Notes: generated by a model from the letters alone, not told the origin. DNA of 64,000 nucleotides from Pseudomonas sp. CFII64 (GCF_000416235.1 NZ_ATLO01000004.1:186001-250000); one strand, 5' to 3'; shown: positions 1-10,308, counted from the stretch's first letter. Translations and numbers: made by a program.

Positions 1-15
1 ACTTTTATGCGTCGG

Positions 16-54
16 ATAAATACCGTGAATGACTTCATTGTGAGTCATTCAAGG
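16..54 (+). promoter_or_regulatory. Leader element of the first NEL effector gene
   Basis: Positions 16-36 are identical over 21 bases to 5144-5164 before the second paralogue, at nearly the same distance from the start codon. A hairpin can form: TGAATGACT at 26-34 pairs with AGTCATTCA at 43-51 around an 8-base loop. An AAGGA ribosome binding site (51-55) follows and lies 7 bases before the ATG at 63. The conservation is seen directly. A role as promoter tail, operator or attenuator is inference. The upstream half of the element seen at the other genes is only partly present, and the window starts here. Confidence 0.5.
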
Positions 55-62
55 ATTTACCG

Positions 63-3000
63 ATGCCTGCAACACCTCCCCTCAATAGCAATCCTGCAAT
101 TGCTCCAGTCCCGGCCGGGGCTGGCGAACCTGACGGTTCTTTGCCATTCGGCACGGACCACGCCAATCTTGAGTTCCTGAAAACCGCGCTCCCCGCCTGG
201 TACGTCGATGCCTCAAAGCCCATGCGCGAGGCCTTGCGCCGGAGCCATCTGAAGAGCCAGATGTCCAGACGAGTGCTGGAACCGATCCGCAATCGCCTGG
301 TGCCGATCCAGACCTTCGCCACTCCGCTGCTGGAGCAGGCCTTGTTTGATCGCTTCAAGGTGCGTCTGGATGTGACGGCCAATCAGTTGGTGACCATGAA
401 GGTCGACAGTTTCCTTTTGCTCGAGACCCGTACCCCGTTGAAGCAAACGCTGCTGCATGCGGCGTTGCAGAATTTCGAGGCAAGCGAAGCCAGCGTCGAC
501 GGCCTTGGCCAAGGCGCAGCACTGTTGCCGGTCGACGGTTTTCAGGTGGAATTGGTCTACGGCTACGGCCCGCTGCCAGGGATGCCGCGCTTTCGCTATC
601 GCTATAACAACACGCTGGCAATCAAGCCCGAAGCGTTTGCCGAGATGAGTCGCGCGCTGGATCTGGGTGGGCGATACCAGGCGCTTCTGGACAGCGTGTT
701 CAAGCCTGCCCCGCTTGAGGACCAGCCGCCGCTTTTGGCCGCTCAGGCCGTGGCGAGCGCTTTTATGAACGACGAACGCGATGCGCTCGAAGTGTTGGCG
801 CATACCGCCCGCATGAAAAATCATCTCAGCGCCGACACCTGGCAGCTGTTGCTGGAGGTCGTCAATCCCGATGGCCAACCTCGCTGGCATGGCAGCAGGG
901 TGCGTTATCGCCAGCTGCATATGCTCGATACCTACGCGTTTCCCGGCAGCACGCTGTATGGCGCGCTGCTGATCGAACCCGATCTGCCTGGCGATGACTT
1001 GCCTTGTGTGGTGTATCTGCCGGGCGACCCACAGACGCCGCTGAAAGAATATGCGTCCTTCAGCGCATTCACTGTTGCGCTGAACCACACGTTGTTCGAC
1101 ATGAAGTATCAGGAATACTTTCGGCGCTTTGTCAGCCTTGAACAGAGTCATCTGTTCTTCATCAAGCTTAATGAGCGACTGACCCCGTTGCGACCGGTCC
1201 CGGGCGATGAAAGCCTGTTGGCCCCGTATTTCGATGAAAACGCCGAGCTTTATCTGGCCAAGCGCGCCATTGACAAGCCCCCGTTCGAAGCGCTTTACGA
1301 GCACTTGCAGGCCAAAATGTATGCGGATTCGCGAATCGTCGCGGTTCCCACCAGTGATGAAGACCGTAAAAGCCGGCTCAAGCGTTGGCAAGCCTTCGAG
1401 TCGGTGGGTATGGATTTGCTGATGGTGGCGGGTTTTTTCGTGCCGGTACTGGGCGCTGCCATGGCTGTTGCGGCGGCGGGACAGTTGTTGCACGAAGCGT
1501 TCGTGGCTGTGGAGGACTGGACCCATGGCGAAACCGAAGAAGCGCTCAATCACCTGTTCGATATCGGTGAGAATGTTGCAGCGATGGCGGTGTTGGGCAC
1601 AGTGGTGCATACGGCGCCGCGTGTTCTGCCCTCGGCGTTTGTGGAAAGTCTCGTCCCGGTCAACTTGCTGAACGGCATGACGCGCCTGTGGAAGCCCGTG
1701 CTCTCGCGGTTCCGGCAGAACATCACCTTGCCACCCTCAGTGATAGCCAATGCCCAAGGCTTGATCAAACTCGGCGGGAAAAACTGGTTGGCACTGGAGG
1801 GCAATGTTTACCGGCTGGAGTTCGATGCCCGCATGGGCAAGTGGCGCGTCCAGCATCCCACCGACGCCGAACTGCATTCGCCGCTGCTCGAACACAATGG
1901 CGCCGGCGCCTGGCGTCACGAAGGTGAAAACCCCATGGGCTGGGACGACATCAAGGCATTGAAGCGCCTGAGCAGGTCCCATGAAGGTTTTTCCGATGAA
2001 ACCTTGCAACGCGTGCTGCGCGCCACCGGTGCCGACGAGGCGTTGTTGCGTCAGGTGCATGTGGAGAATCTGCCAATGCCTGCGTTGCTCAACGATACCC
2101 TGCAGCGCATGGGCATCGAACAGCAGGTGGAAGATTTCATTACGTTGACGAGCGGCAGCGATCTGGATCTGGTCAGTACGCCGCGCATCGAGCCTTTCCT
2201 GAAGCTGCTCGCCTCTGCCGAAAGCTGGCCTGCTGCCCGTGGGCTGCGTCTGCTGCGTGAACCCACTGCGGTGCCGGGAAGCTGGAACATAACCCCTGAT
2301 TTGAAAACCTTGATTGAGGTCTCTTACAAGCCGGGCGGTATGACCGTTCTGCTTGATACGGTGCTCAAAGGCTTGCAGCCTGATGAAATCACCCGCTTGC
2401 TGGGTGCGGAGGTCGAAGGGAGACCCGCGCAGATTTTGCGTCTGGCCCGCAATCTGTCCGAGCTGGCCCGGACTCACACACGCCCACTGAGAGAAGAGCT
2501 GTACGCGCTGGCCGAACACTCCAGCGATCCGTTGATCAAGCTGATTCGCCGCGACTTCCCCGGCATGCCCAAGGCCATCGCCCAGGAAATGCTCGACGCT
2601 GCCACCCCGGCGCAAAAGCTGCGCATGACGACGTCCGGGCGAATCCCCCTGACTATCGCCGAGCAGGCGCGGGAGTACCAGCGACAGCTGCGATTGAACC
2701 GCGTCAGCGAGGATTTTTACCTGGCGCAAACCGACAATCCGGACACTTTCAAAGTTGGACTTGGCTTGCTGTCGAGTCTGTGGGGCTGGCCAGCGAACCT
2801 CGCCATCGAGTTGCGCGATGCAACGCTGACTGGCGAACTGCTGGATGCGGCCGGCAATAGCCCGAGCGCACAGATCCGTCACACGCTGGTCAAGACCGAT
2901 TCGGGATATCAAACCTTCATCAGCGATGGCAACCGAATCGGGGGTAGCAGCCAGAAGTTCTTCGAGGCCTTGTTGCAAGCCTTGCCTGATTCAGCCCGAC

Positions 3001-5069
3001 AGAATATGGGCCTTTCGGCGGCATCTACCGAGCGAGACCTGCGGCACTTGCTGGGTGATCACGCCATCACCCGACGCACGAGCGTTGCACGCATGTTGAA
3101 TATCCGGTCAATCAAGCCCGGTTTCTGCTGGCCGCATCGCTTGGCAGACGGGCGTGTCGGTTATCCCATGAGCGGGCGTTTGCGCAGCTTGTTCAGCCGT
3201 ATCGGGGTTGGCGCGCATAATTATTCACCGGAGTTGGCCATCAAGGCGTTGTATCCGGGATTCATCGAGGGTGAAGTCCAGACATTCCTTAATCGGATGC
3301 GGGCTGAGTATACCGGCGAGGCCTGGGGCTTCAGCACCTTTGCCAAGCAGCGGCTCAAGGCCCTGGCGAAAGAATACAAGGCTCTGGAGCAGGCGCTGGA
3401 CGAGTGGCTGGAAAGTGAAAGAAGCATTGCCGACCCCGACGCCTCACTGGCCGACTCCATACAGGATGCCCAGGCTTCGGTAGCCATACGGCTGAAATTG
3501 GGCTGGAAAAGAATGGGCATCAGGCGCTACAACGACGCTGGCGAGTTCATTGGATATGAACTCGATCTGAGCGACTTGTGCGTTTCCTCGCTGCCCGAGT
3601 TGAACGTCAACTTCGACCATATCGGTGTACTGCGAGCCGAGCGGCTGGAGCTGACGACCCCGCAGGCGGATCGCTTGCTCAAGCCGTTCAATAACTTGCG
3701 CATTCTCGAGCTTGATGGCAACGAGCTGACGACCGTGCCCGCCAGCGTTGCGCGACAGGGCCAGCTTCAGAAGCTGTCGTTGCGCGATAACCCGCTGGTC
3801 CTGGACCCGGATTCTGCCCGGCACATATGCAGCGCGACGTCCCTGCAAACCCTGGATCTGGAAAACTGCCCGATTGGATCACAACTGGATCTGCGTCCGC
3901 TGAACAGGCTACTGACGCTGGGGTTGCGTTCCACCCACATCGACGCTTTACCGGTTGGAATGTGGGATTGTCCACTGTTGCGCGATGTCGACTTGCGCGA
4001 CAACCGGATTACCGACCTTACCGATGCCAGTCTGGCGAATCTGGGCAGCGCTTACGTCAGGGTGCAGTTGCACGACAACCCGCTTAACGAGGTCTGCCTG
4101 CTGCGTGCGGAAAATCTGCTGACCGACGCTGCTCGGGCTCGCATCGGCATCCGCGAGGCGCGGATCCACTTTGAGCATCAACCCGGCGCGGATGCGGGAT
4201 GGATGGAGGGCGTTGCAAACGGTGACAAAACGGCGAGGGCCTTGAAGTGGGACGATCTGGAGGCGGAACCCGATTCCGCAGACTTCTTCCGGGTGTTACA
4301 TGAGTTAACCGGCAGCGCCGACTTTGCCCAATATCAAGAAACCTTGAGCGTACGGGTATGGGCGTTGATTGATGCCATTGCTGAAAACCGGGCACTGCGC
4401 GAGGAGCTTTATGCCATGGCGATGCAACCGCAGACCTGTTCCGATGGCGTCGCGATGGTGTTCAGCGACCTGGAACTGCATGTGCGGATATTCAACATCA
4501 TGGCCACGTCGCAAAGCACCCAACAACCCGCCAATATATTCAGGCTGGTCAGGGGCCTGGCGCGTCTGGATGAAGTCGAGAAAATCGCGCTGGTCAATAT
4601 CCGGACCCGAGAACTGCTTGGCGAAACAGTGGATCACGTCGAGGTACGGATGGCGTTTCGAACCGGGCTCGAAAAGCGCTTGCAGTTGCCTGAGCAGGTA
4701 CGTGGCATGACGTTTCTGGCGTTGGCGGGTGTCACCAGGCCCATGCTGGATAATGCCGGGTTGCGGGTGCTGGCCAGAGAAACCACGCCGGGATTCTTCA
4801 GTCATCTGGTCGCACGCGAGTTCTGGATGAAATTTCTTGAAGAGCGCTTCAGTCAGCGGTTCGAGACCCTCAACGCACCTTTCTATGAGCGTCTGGACGC
4901 CCTGCACAGCCGCCGTATGGAGCTTGTGGACGGGGATTATATTCAGCAGGTCGGCGAGATACAGCGCGAGCGCGCACTGGAGGTTGAGGCATACGCGGTG
5001 CGACTGACCGAGGACATCGCCGGGAAAGTCGCGCGTAATGAAAACGGGGGACCTTCGCGCTCGACCTGA
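63..5069 (+). CDS. DUF6543/LRR/NEL-type E3 ubiquitin ligase toxin-effector, paralogue 1
   Basis: Protein of 1668 residues. The N-terminal two thirds resembles the Pseudomonas 'dermonecrotic toxin' DUF6543 architecture and contains a hydrophobic stretch at about 448-475 (LLMVAGFFVPVLGAAMAVAA). Leucine-rich repeats follow at about 1165-1340 (LRILELDGNELTTVP, LRDNPL, DLRDNRITDL). The C-terminal 320 residues match the novel E3 ligase (NEL) domain of IpaH/SspH proteins, including the CxD catalytic motif as TCSDG with Cys1459. Family knowledge: NEL proteins ubiquitinate host proteins chosen by the LRR. Target, secretion route and activity are unknown here. There is no signal peptide. The start ATG has an AAGGA site. 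Two more paralogues follow on the same strand, one immediately and one after a porin gene. Confidence 0.85.
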   Translation: MPATPPLNSNPAIAPVPAGAGEPDGSLPFGTDHANLEFLKTALPAWYVDASKPMREALRRSHLKSQMSRRVLEPIRNRLVPIQTFATPLLEQALFDRFKVRLDVTANQLVTMKVDSFLLLETRTPLKQTLLHAALQNFEASEASVDGLGQGAALLPVDGFQVELVYGYGPLPGMPRFRYRYNNTLAIKPEAFAEMSRALDLGGRYQALLDSVFKPAPLEDQPPLLAAQAVASAFMNDERDALEVLAHTARMKNHLSADTWQLLLEVVNPDGQPRWHGSRVRYRQLHMLDTYAFPGSTLYGALLIEPDLPGDDLPCVVYLPGDPQTPLKEYASFSAFTVALNHTLFDMKYQEYFRRFVSLEQSHLFFIKLNERLTPLRPVPGDESLLAPYFDENAELYLAKRAIDKPPFEALYEHLQAKMYADSRIVAVPTSDEDRKSRLKRWQAFESVGMDLLMVAGFFVPVLGAAMAVAAAGQLLHEAFVAVEDWTHGETEEALNHLFDIGENVAAMAVLGTVVHTAPRVLPSAFVESLVPVNLLNGMTRLWKPVLSRFRQNITLPPSVIANAQGLIKLGGKNWLALEGNVYRLEFDARMGKWRVQHPTDAELHSPLLEHNGAGAWRHEGENPMGWDDIKALKRLSRSHEGFSDETLQRVLRATGADEALLRQVHVENLPMPALLNDTLQRMGIEQQVEDFITLTSGSDLDLVSTPRIEPFLKLLASAESWPAARGLRLLREPTAVPGSWNITPDLKTLIEVSYKPGGMTVLLDTVLKGLQPDEITRLLGAEVEGRPAQILRLARNLSELARTHTRPLREELYALAEHSSDPLIKLIRRDFPGMPKAIAQEMLDAATPAQKLRMTTSGRIPLTIAEQAREYQRQLRLNRVSEDFYLAQTDNPDTFKVGLGLLSSLWGWPANLAIELRDATLTGELLDAAGNSPSAQIRHTLVKTDSGYQTFISDGNRIGGSSQKFFEALLQALPDSARQNMGLSAASTERDLRHLLGDHAITRRTSVARMLNIRSIKPGFCWPHRLADGRVGYPMSGRLRSLFSRIGVGAHNYSPELAIKALYPGFIEGEVQTFLNRMRAEYTGEAWGFSTFAKQRLKALAKEYKALEQALDEWLESERSIADPDASLADSIQDAQASVAIRLKLGWKRMGIRRYNDAGEFIGYELDLSDLCVSSLPELNVNFDHIGVLRAERLELTTPQADRLLKPFNNLRILELDGNELTTVPASVARQGQLQKLSLRDNPLVLDPDSARHICSATSLQTLDLENCPIGSQLDLRPLNRLLTLGLRSTHIDALPVGMWDCPLLRDVDLRDNRITDLTDASLANLGSAYVRVQLHDNPLNEVCLLRAENLLTDAARARIGIREARIHFEHQPGADAGWMEGVANGDKTARALKWDDLEAEPDSADFFRVLHELTGSADFAQYQETLSVRVWALIDAIAENRALREELYAMAMQPQTCSDGVAMVFSDLELHVRIFNIMATSQSTQQPANIFRLVRGLARLDEVEKIALVNIRTRELLGETVDHVEVRMAFRTGLEKRLQLPEQVRGMTFLALAGVTRPMLDNAGLRVLARETTPGFFSHLVAREFWMKFLEERFSQRFETLNAPFYERLDALHSRRMELVDGDYIQQVGEIQRERALEVEAYAVRLTEDIAGKVARNENGGPSRST

Positions 5070-5093
5070 CGCCAGGCGGGTTCCTGCGAGCGC

Positions 5094-5108
5094 GGCGACA
5101 ATGTCGCC
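5094..5108. repeat. Short perfect inverted repeat between NEL genes 1 and 2
   Basis: GGCGACA at 5094-5100 and TGTCGCC at 5102-5108 are perfectly complementary around one base. There is no T-run, so it is not a convincing terminator. It lies 25 bases after the stop codon of the first NEL gene and 10 bases before the shared leader of the second. Confidence 0.35.
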
Positions 5109-5117
5109 ATGCGGTAG

Positions 5118-5186
5118 TGGGTTATGTCACGCCCCGCCCGCAAATAAATACCGTGAATGACTTCCTGGTAATCATTCACGGTATTT
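5118..5186 (+). promoter_or_regulatory. Leader element with long hairpin before NEL gene 2
   Basis: The upstream part (5118-5156) aligns with 11862-11901 before the third paralogue, sharing TATGTCAC, GCCCGC and TACCGTGA. The downstream part shares 21 identical bases with the first paralogue. AAATACCGTGAATGA at 5146-5160 is perfectly complementary to 5172-5186, giving a 15-bp stem and an 11-base loop. The stem ends 3 bases before the ATG, and no Shine-Dalgarno sequence lies between them. TTATGT (5122-5127) and TAAATA (5145-5150) are 17 bases apart and could be a weak sigma-70 promoter. A regulatory role is inferred from conservation and position. Confidence 0.55.
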
Positions 5187-5189
5187 CCA

Positions 5190-8100
5190 ATGTCCTCAAC
5201 AACACCCGCCACCCACTACCCGTCGCCCACAACAACGCCTGTGTCTTCCAGCACCGACGAGCATTTCGGCGCCGTACCTTTCGATACCGGCCACGCCAAT
5301 CTTGAGTTTCTCAAGGGCAGCATTCCGGACTGGTACGTCAAGGCGCCCAGGCAATTGCGCGAAGCGCTGCGCCAAAGCCAACTCAAGAGCGAGTTGTCGC
5401 GGCATATCGTCGAGCCGATCCGGTCACGGCTGAAGTCGATAGAAAAATTTGCGACACCGCGGCTGGAGCAGGCCCTGTTTGACCGTTTCAAACTGCGGCT
5501 GGACGTCACCGCCAACCAGTTGGTGACCTTGCAGACCGAGGGTTTTTTTCTCCAGACTCGTACCCCCCTCAAACAAACTCTGCTGCACGCGGCCTTGCAA
5601 AACTTCGAAGCGAGCGAAGCCAGCGATGGCGGCCTCGGGCAAGGCGCCGCGCTGTTGCCGGTCGACGGGTTTGCGGTCGAATTGATTTACGGCTCCGGAC
5701 CGCTGCCGGGGTTGCCGCGTTTTCGCTATCGCTATAACGGCACGCTGGCTATCAAACCCGAAGCGTTTGTCGAGATGAGTCGCGCGCTGGATCTGGGTGG
5801 TCAATATCAGGCGCATCTGGACAGCGTGTTCAGACCTGCGACCGCCGAGGGACAACCGCAGGGTTCGGCAGCTCAGGCGGTGGCCAGCGCTTTTATCAAC
5901 AGTGAACGCGATGCACTGGCCGTATTGGCGCACATTGCCCGCATACGCGAGCATCTCGGCGCCGACAGCTATTCGATGTTGCTTGAAATGGCAGAACCTC
6001 ACGGCCATCCGCTGTGGCACGGCAGGCCGGTACGCTATCGCCAGCTCCATATGCTCGATACCTACGCGTTTCCCGGCAGCACGCTGTATGGCGCATTGCT
6101 GATCGAACCCGATCAGCCTGGTGATGACTTGCCTTGCGTGGTTTATCTGCCCGGCGACCCCGAGGCGCCACTCAAGGAGTACGCATCCTTCACGGCATTC
6201 GTTGCCGCAATGCGCCACAAGTTGTTCGAGATGAAGTATCAGGAATACTTCCAGCGCTTTATCAGCCTTGAACAGAGTCATCTGTTTTTCGTCAAGCTCA
6301 ATGAGCGATTGACCCCGCTGCGACCAATCCCGGGAGATGACAGCCTGTTTGCCCCTCACTTCGATCCAGACGCCGAGCTTTATCTGGAAAAGCGCGAGCT
6401 TGCCAAATCCCCGTTTGACGCGCTTTACGAGCACTTGCTGAGCAAAACCTACGCTGATTCGCGAATCGTCGCGGTTCCCACCCGTGATGAAGACCGCAAA
6501 AGCCGGCTCAAGCGTTGGCACGCCTTCGAGTCGGTGGGTATGGATTTGCTGATGGTGGCGGGTTTTTTCGTCCCGGCACTGGGCGCTGCCATGGCTGTGG
6601 TCGCGGCGGGGCAGCTGTTGCACGAAGCGTTCGTGGCTGTGGAAGACTGGACCCATGACGAAACCAAAGAAGCGCTCAATCACCTGTTCGACATCGGTGA
6701 AAACCTTGCGGCGATGGCGGTGTTGGGCACTGCTGTACATCTGGCGCCGCGTGTCCTGCCATCGACGTTCGTCGAAAGTCTTGCCCCGGTCAAATTGCTC
6801 AACGGTGTGACGCGCCTGTGGAAGGCGGAACTCGCGCCTTTTGAGCAGGATGTTGTCTTGCCCAAATGGCTTGCGGCCGACGCGCAAGGGTGTCTCAGGC
6901 TGGAGGGGAAAACCTGGTTGCCACTGCAAGGCAGGCTGTACCGGATCGAACTCGATCCGAAAGTGAATCAGTGGCGCATCAAGCATCCCTCTGAGTCGAG
7001 CCTGCTTTCCCCGGCGCTTGAACACAACGGTGAAGGCGCTTGGCGATATGAAGGTGAAAATCCTGTGGAATGGGATGAAATAACCGGTCTCAAACGCTTG
7101 CATACCGACCATGATGCCTTTACCGACGCAACGGCGGAGCACGTGCTGCGGGTCACCGGCGCCAATGAGGCGCTGCTGCGGCACGTGCATATCGATAATC
7201 TGGGCGCGCCAGCTTTATTGAGGGATACCGCTCTGCGCTTTCGCGCCGAACAGCAGGTGGAAGCGTTCATCGATCGGATCGGCAGTGAGCCGGATAACGT
7301 GACTGCCCCGCGTATCGGACCTTTCCTCAAGCTGCTGACGTCAGCACCGAACTGGCCTGAAGGCGTGGCGTTGCGTTTGCTGGAGCAGCAGGGCGTCGTG
7401 CTGGAAACCTGGAATGCTCATCCCGGCACGCGTTCGGTCATTCAGGTCACTTACACACCGGGGAACATGACTACATTGCTGGGCGACGTGCTGGACGGTC
7501 TCGCTGAGGATGAGATCCAGGCGTTGTTCGGCGAAGCGATCGACGGGAAGGCGGCAAGGGTGCTGCGCCTCGCCCGGATGCTTGGCGAACAGGCTCAAAC
7601 ACGCAAAGCGCGGCTGCGCGATGATATTCACGCCTTGGGAAGCGGCTCCAGTGAGCCTCTGATCGCATTGGTCCGGCGCGATTTTTCCGGGCTGCCGGAC
7701 GTCGTCTGCAAAGAGCTGCTCGACATGGCGACTCACGCGCAGCAGGCGCGCATGATTTCAGCCCGGCGTTTGCCGCTGCCCATCGCCGAGCAGGCGCGCG
7801 ACTATCTCCAGCAGCTGCGCATCAATCGGGCCAACGAAGGTTTTTTCCTCAAGGAAACTGATAACCCGGACACCATCACGGCTGGCTGGAAACTGCTGAG
7901 CATGCTGTCAGGTTGGCCCGCAGACGCCGCGCTTGAGCTGCGTGATTCCACCTTCACCGGTGAGTTGCTCGACAGCGTGGGCAATAGCGCCAATGCTGAA
8001 ACCTATTCCATTGTTGCCAGGAGCGACGCCGGCTATCAGGCTCTGGATCATCACGGCAATCCCCTTGGCCAGGCTGAGCAGGCATTTTTCGCGGCGCTGC

Positions 8101-10202
8101 TTGATGCATTGCCCGGTCCGGTCAGGCGTGCTGTCGGCCTCCCGGAAGGCGCAACTGAGCAGACGCTGCGGGCTCGTCTGGGTGATCTGGCTGTGCCGCA
8201 GCGTGACACCGTTGCCCGGATGCTGGGGATGCAAGCGATCAAGCCCGGCTTCAAATGGCCGCAGCGCCTGGCCGACGGACGCACCGGCTATCCCATGAGC
8301 GGACGGATGCGCGGGCTGTTCAGGAAAATGGGCTTGGGCTCCGGACGCGCTTCGCCTGAGCTGGCGGTCAAGGCGCTCTACCCGACGTTTGTCGACGATG
8401 AAATCAAAGCCTTTCTCGACGAACTCAAGGCTGCGCACAGCGGGCCTGTAGAGCAGTTGCCACTGTTCATCAAAAGTCGGCTGGATACCTTGGCGTCTGA
8501 TTACAAAATCCTCGATCGCACGCTTGATCAGTGGTCGGAGTCGCCGCATGCCCCAGTAGGCACCAGGAATGCGCGACGTATTGCGGCGTTTAATCTGCGC
8601 AATTGCTGGAGGCGGACCGGCAACTTAATCCGACAGGCGGATGGCAGTTTATCTTACAAGCTGGAGTTGAATGACCTGCACATCGGGAGTCTGCCACCGC
8701 TCAACGGCAATTGGGACCATGTTGGCGCGCTGGAGCTCAAGCACCTCAATCTGTATACAGCTGAAGCCAACGCTTTCCTGCGTTACTTCAAACAGGCTTT
8801 CTGGATCAGCCTGCGCGGTAACAATCTAACGTCGGTGCCGGAGGTCTTGAGTGAAATGTCGCGCCTGGAACGCTTGTCGTTTGCTGAAAACCCTCTGGTT
8901 CTGGACACCGCCAGCGCCATGAGCCTGAGCCGTTGCACCGTGTTGCGATCACTGGACCTGAGTCAGTGTCCGGTGGGTGAACACCTGCACAGGCTGAGTT
9001 TTTTCCCCCAGTTGCGCACGCTAGGACTACGTGCCACCGGTCTGGATGCAGTGCCGGATTGGGCCTGGCGAAGCGAGATGCTGCGGCATCTGGACCTGCG
9101 CGACAATCAGATAGCGGAACTCAGTGGCGGGACGTTGAACCATCTGGTGCAGCCCGGTCTTCGGCCGCAATTACATGACAATCCGATCAACGATTCGAGC
9201 ATGGTCAGGGCGCGGATATTGTTCACTGAAGTGGAGTTGCGTCGGATGGGGCTCGGATCGGCGAGAGGGCATCACGATGCGGCTTTGCCATCAGGCACCT
9301 TTTGGCTCGCCGGGCTCCCGACGGAAGAATTGCAATCCCGGCTTCTCAAATGGGGCGATTTACAGAGTGAGCCCAATAGCGGTGAATTTTTCCGGGTGCT
9401 TCACGATCTCACGCTGTCAGCCGACTTCAATCATTATCGGGCAGGGCTGACAGGACGTGTATGGCGCCTGGTTGACGCGGCCAGTGACACGACCCAGCTG
9501 CGCGAGGAGTTGTTCGAGATGGCCGCGCATCCCGTGACCTGTGGTGATGGCGTGGCCATTGTGTTCAGTAACCTTGAGATACATGCGCAAGTGTTCAAGG
9601 TTTCCGCATCCGTTTCACCTGACGACCAGCCCGCTCAACTGTTCCGGCTGGTCAGAGGATTGCAGCGGCTGGATGACGTGGAGTCAAGCGCCTGGCAGCT
9701 GATCGCAGTGCGCCGAGCCGCCAATGTCCCTGTGGATGAAGCGGAAATCCGCCTGGCGTTCAGAGTAGGCCTCGCGCATATTCTGGACCTGCCCGGTCAG
9801 CCTGAAGGCATGCTCTACAACCGGCTGGCCGGCGTGACGCAAGACATGCTTGATGATGCTTATTCAGGAATTCTTGCCAAAGAGGGCCAGCCGCAATTTT
9901 TGCAGGCGCTGATCGCGCGTGATTTCTGGATGACGTTTCTGGAGGGTCGTTATGCAGATACCTTCGCGCCGCTCAAGGCCGGCTTTCAGGACCGCATGGA
10001 AGCATTGGACAACGACAGGGCTGGCTTGACGGACGAACATTATCTGGCGCGAGTCGGGGCTATTCAGCGTCAGCGCAACGAGGCGTTGAATGCGCTGGCG
10101 TGTCGGCTATCGCTGGATATTCAACTGGCTGTAGTGCGCGAAGAGGCGATGCTTGCCCGCAGTCTGGATCAGACGGGGAGAGGGACTGTAAACGCAGGCT
10201 GA
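5190..10202 (+). CDS. DUF6543/LRR/NEL-type E3 ubiquitin ligase toxin-effector, paralogue 2
   Basis: Protein of 1670 residues, collinear with paralogue 1. The first roughly 550 residues are very similar (same VGMDLLMVAGFFVPALGAAM stretch), while the middle and the leucine-rich repeats are much more divergent. LRR-type motifs include LSFAENPLVLD and LDLRDNQIAEL. The NEL domain carries TCGDG with the predicted catalytic Cys1451. No signal peptide is visible. The start at 5190 is the only reasonable methionine, yet it has no ribosome binding site and follows a 15-bp hairpin, so translation may be controlled or inefficient. Function as an E3 ligase effector follows from the family; host target and delivery are unknown. 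Confidence 0.83.
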   Translation: MSSTTPATHYPSPTTTPVSSSTDEHFGAVPFDTGHANLEFLKGSIPDWYVKAPRQLREALRQSQLKSELSRHIVEPIRSRLKSIEKFATPRLEQALFDRFKLRLDVTANQLVTLQTEGFFLQTRTPLKQTLLHAALQNFEASEASDGGLGQGAALLPVDGFAVELIYGSGPLPGLPRFRYRYNGTLAIKPEAFVEMSRALDLGGQYQAHLDSVFRPATAEGQPQGSAAQAVASAFINSERDALAVLAHIARIREHLGADSYSMLLEMAEPHGHPLWHGRPVRYRQLHMLDTYAFPGSTLYGALLIEPDQPGDDLPCVVYLPGDPEAPLKEYASFTAFVAAMRHKLFEMKYQEYFQRFISLEQSHLFFVKLNERLTPLRPIPGDDSLFAPHFDPDAELYLEKRELAKSPFDALYEHLLSKTYADSRIVAVPTRDEDRKSRLKRWHAFESVGMDLLMVAGFFVPALGAAMAVVAAGQLLHEAFVAVEDWTHDETKEALNHLFDIGENLAAMAVLGTAVHLAPRVLPSTFVESLAPVKLLNGVTRLWKAELAPFEQDVVLPKWLAADAQGCLRLEGKTWLPLQGRLYRIELDPKVNQWRIKHPSESSLLSPALEHNGEGAWRYEGENPVEWDEITGLKRLHTDHDAFTDATAEHVLRVTGANEALLRHVHIDNLGAPALLRDTALRFRAEQQVEAFIDRIGSEPDNVTAPRIGPFLKLLTSAPNWPEGVALRLLEQQGVVLETWNAHPGTRSVIQVTYTPGNMTTLLGDVLDGLAEDEIQALFGEAIDGKAARVLRLARMLGEQAQTRKARLRDDIHALGSGSSEPLIALVRRDFSGLPDVVCKELLDMATHAQQARMISARRLPLPIAEQARDYLQQLRINRANEGFFLKETDNPDTITAGWKLLSMLSGWPADAALELRDSTFTGELLDSVGNSANAETYSIVARSDAGYQALDHHGNPLGQAEQAFFAALLDALPGPVRRAVGLPEGATEQTLRARLGDLAVPQRDTVARMLGMQAIKPGFKWPQRLADGRTGYPMSGRMRGLFRKMGLGSGRASPELAVKALYPTFVDDEIKAFLDELKAAHSGPVEQLPLFIKSRLDTLASDYKILDRTLDQWSESPHAPVGTRNARRIAAFNLRNCWRRTGNLIRQADGSLSYKLELNDLHIGSLPPLNGNWDHVGALELKHLNLYTAEANAFLRYFKQAFWISLRGNNLTSVPEVLSEMSRLERLSFAENPLVLDTASAMSLSRCTVLRSLDLSQCPVGEHLHRLSFFPQLRTLGLRATGLDAVPDWAWRSEMLRHLDLRDNQIAELSGGTLNHLVQPGLRPQLHDNPINDSSMVRARILFTEVELRRMGLGSARGHHDAALPSGTFWLAGLPTEELQSRLLKWGDLQSEPNSGEFFRVLHDLTLSADFNHYRAGLTGRVWRLVDAASDTTQLREELFEMAAHPVTCGDGVAIVFSNLEIHAQVFKVSASVSPDDQPAQLFRLVRGLQRLDDVESSAWQLIAVRRAANVPVDEAEIRLAFRVGLAHILDLPGQPEGMLYNRLAGVTQDMLDDAYSGILAKEGQPQFLQALIARDFWMTFLEGRYADTFAPLKAGFQDRMEALDNDRAGLTDEHYLARVGAIQRQRNEALNALACRLSLDIQLAVVREEAMLARSLDQTGRGTVNAG

Positions 10203-10254
10203 ACGTTCGGCCTGATGACGGATGATGGGGATCACCGGCCAACGCCAGCCTGAC

Positions 10255-10290
10255 AAAAACCAACCGACGCTGAGTACGTCTCGGCGTCGG
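10255..10290 (-). terminator. Terminator of the porin gene, possibly bidirectional
   Basis: CCGACGCTGAG (10264-10274) pairs with 10280-10290 over 11 bp with one G-U pair and a 5-base loop. On the minus strand the stem is followed by GTTGGTTTTTG, a typical intrinsic terminator tail for the porin gene. On the plus strand CTTTT follows, so it may also end transcription of NEL gene 2. Confidence 0.75.
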
Positions 10291-10308
10291 CTTTTGGGCA
10301 GGGGATGC

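Noticed and set aside
213..7190. Long open frames on the minus strand inside the NEL genes (for example 213-1610 and 5424-7190)
   Set aside because: They are mirror frames of GC-rich coding sequence, with His/Gln/Arg-rich low-complexity composition, no ribosome binding site and no recognisable domain. They recur at the same place in paralogues because the sense proteins are similar.
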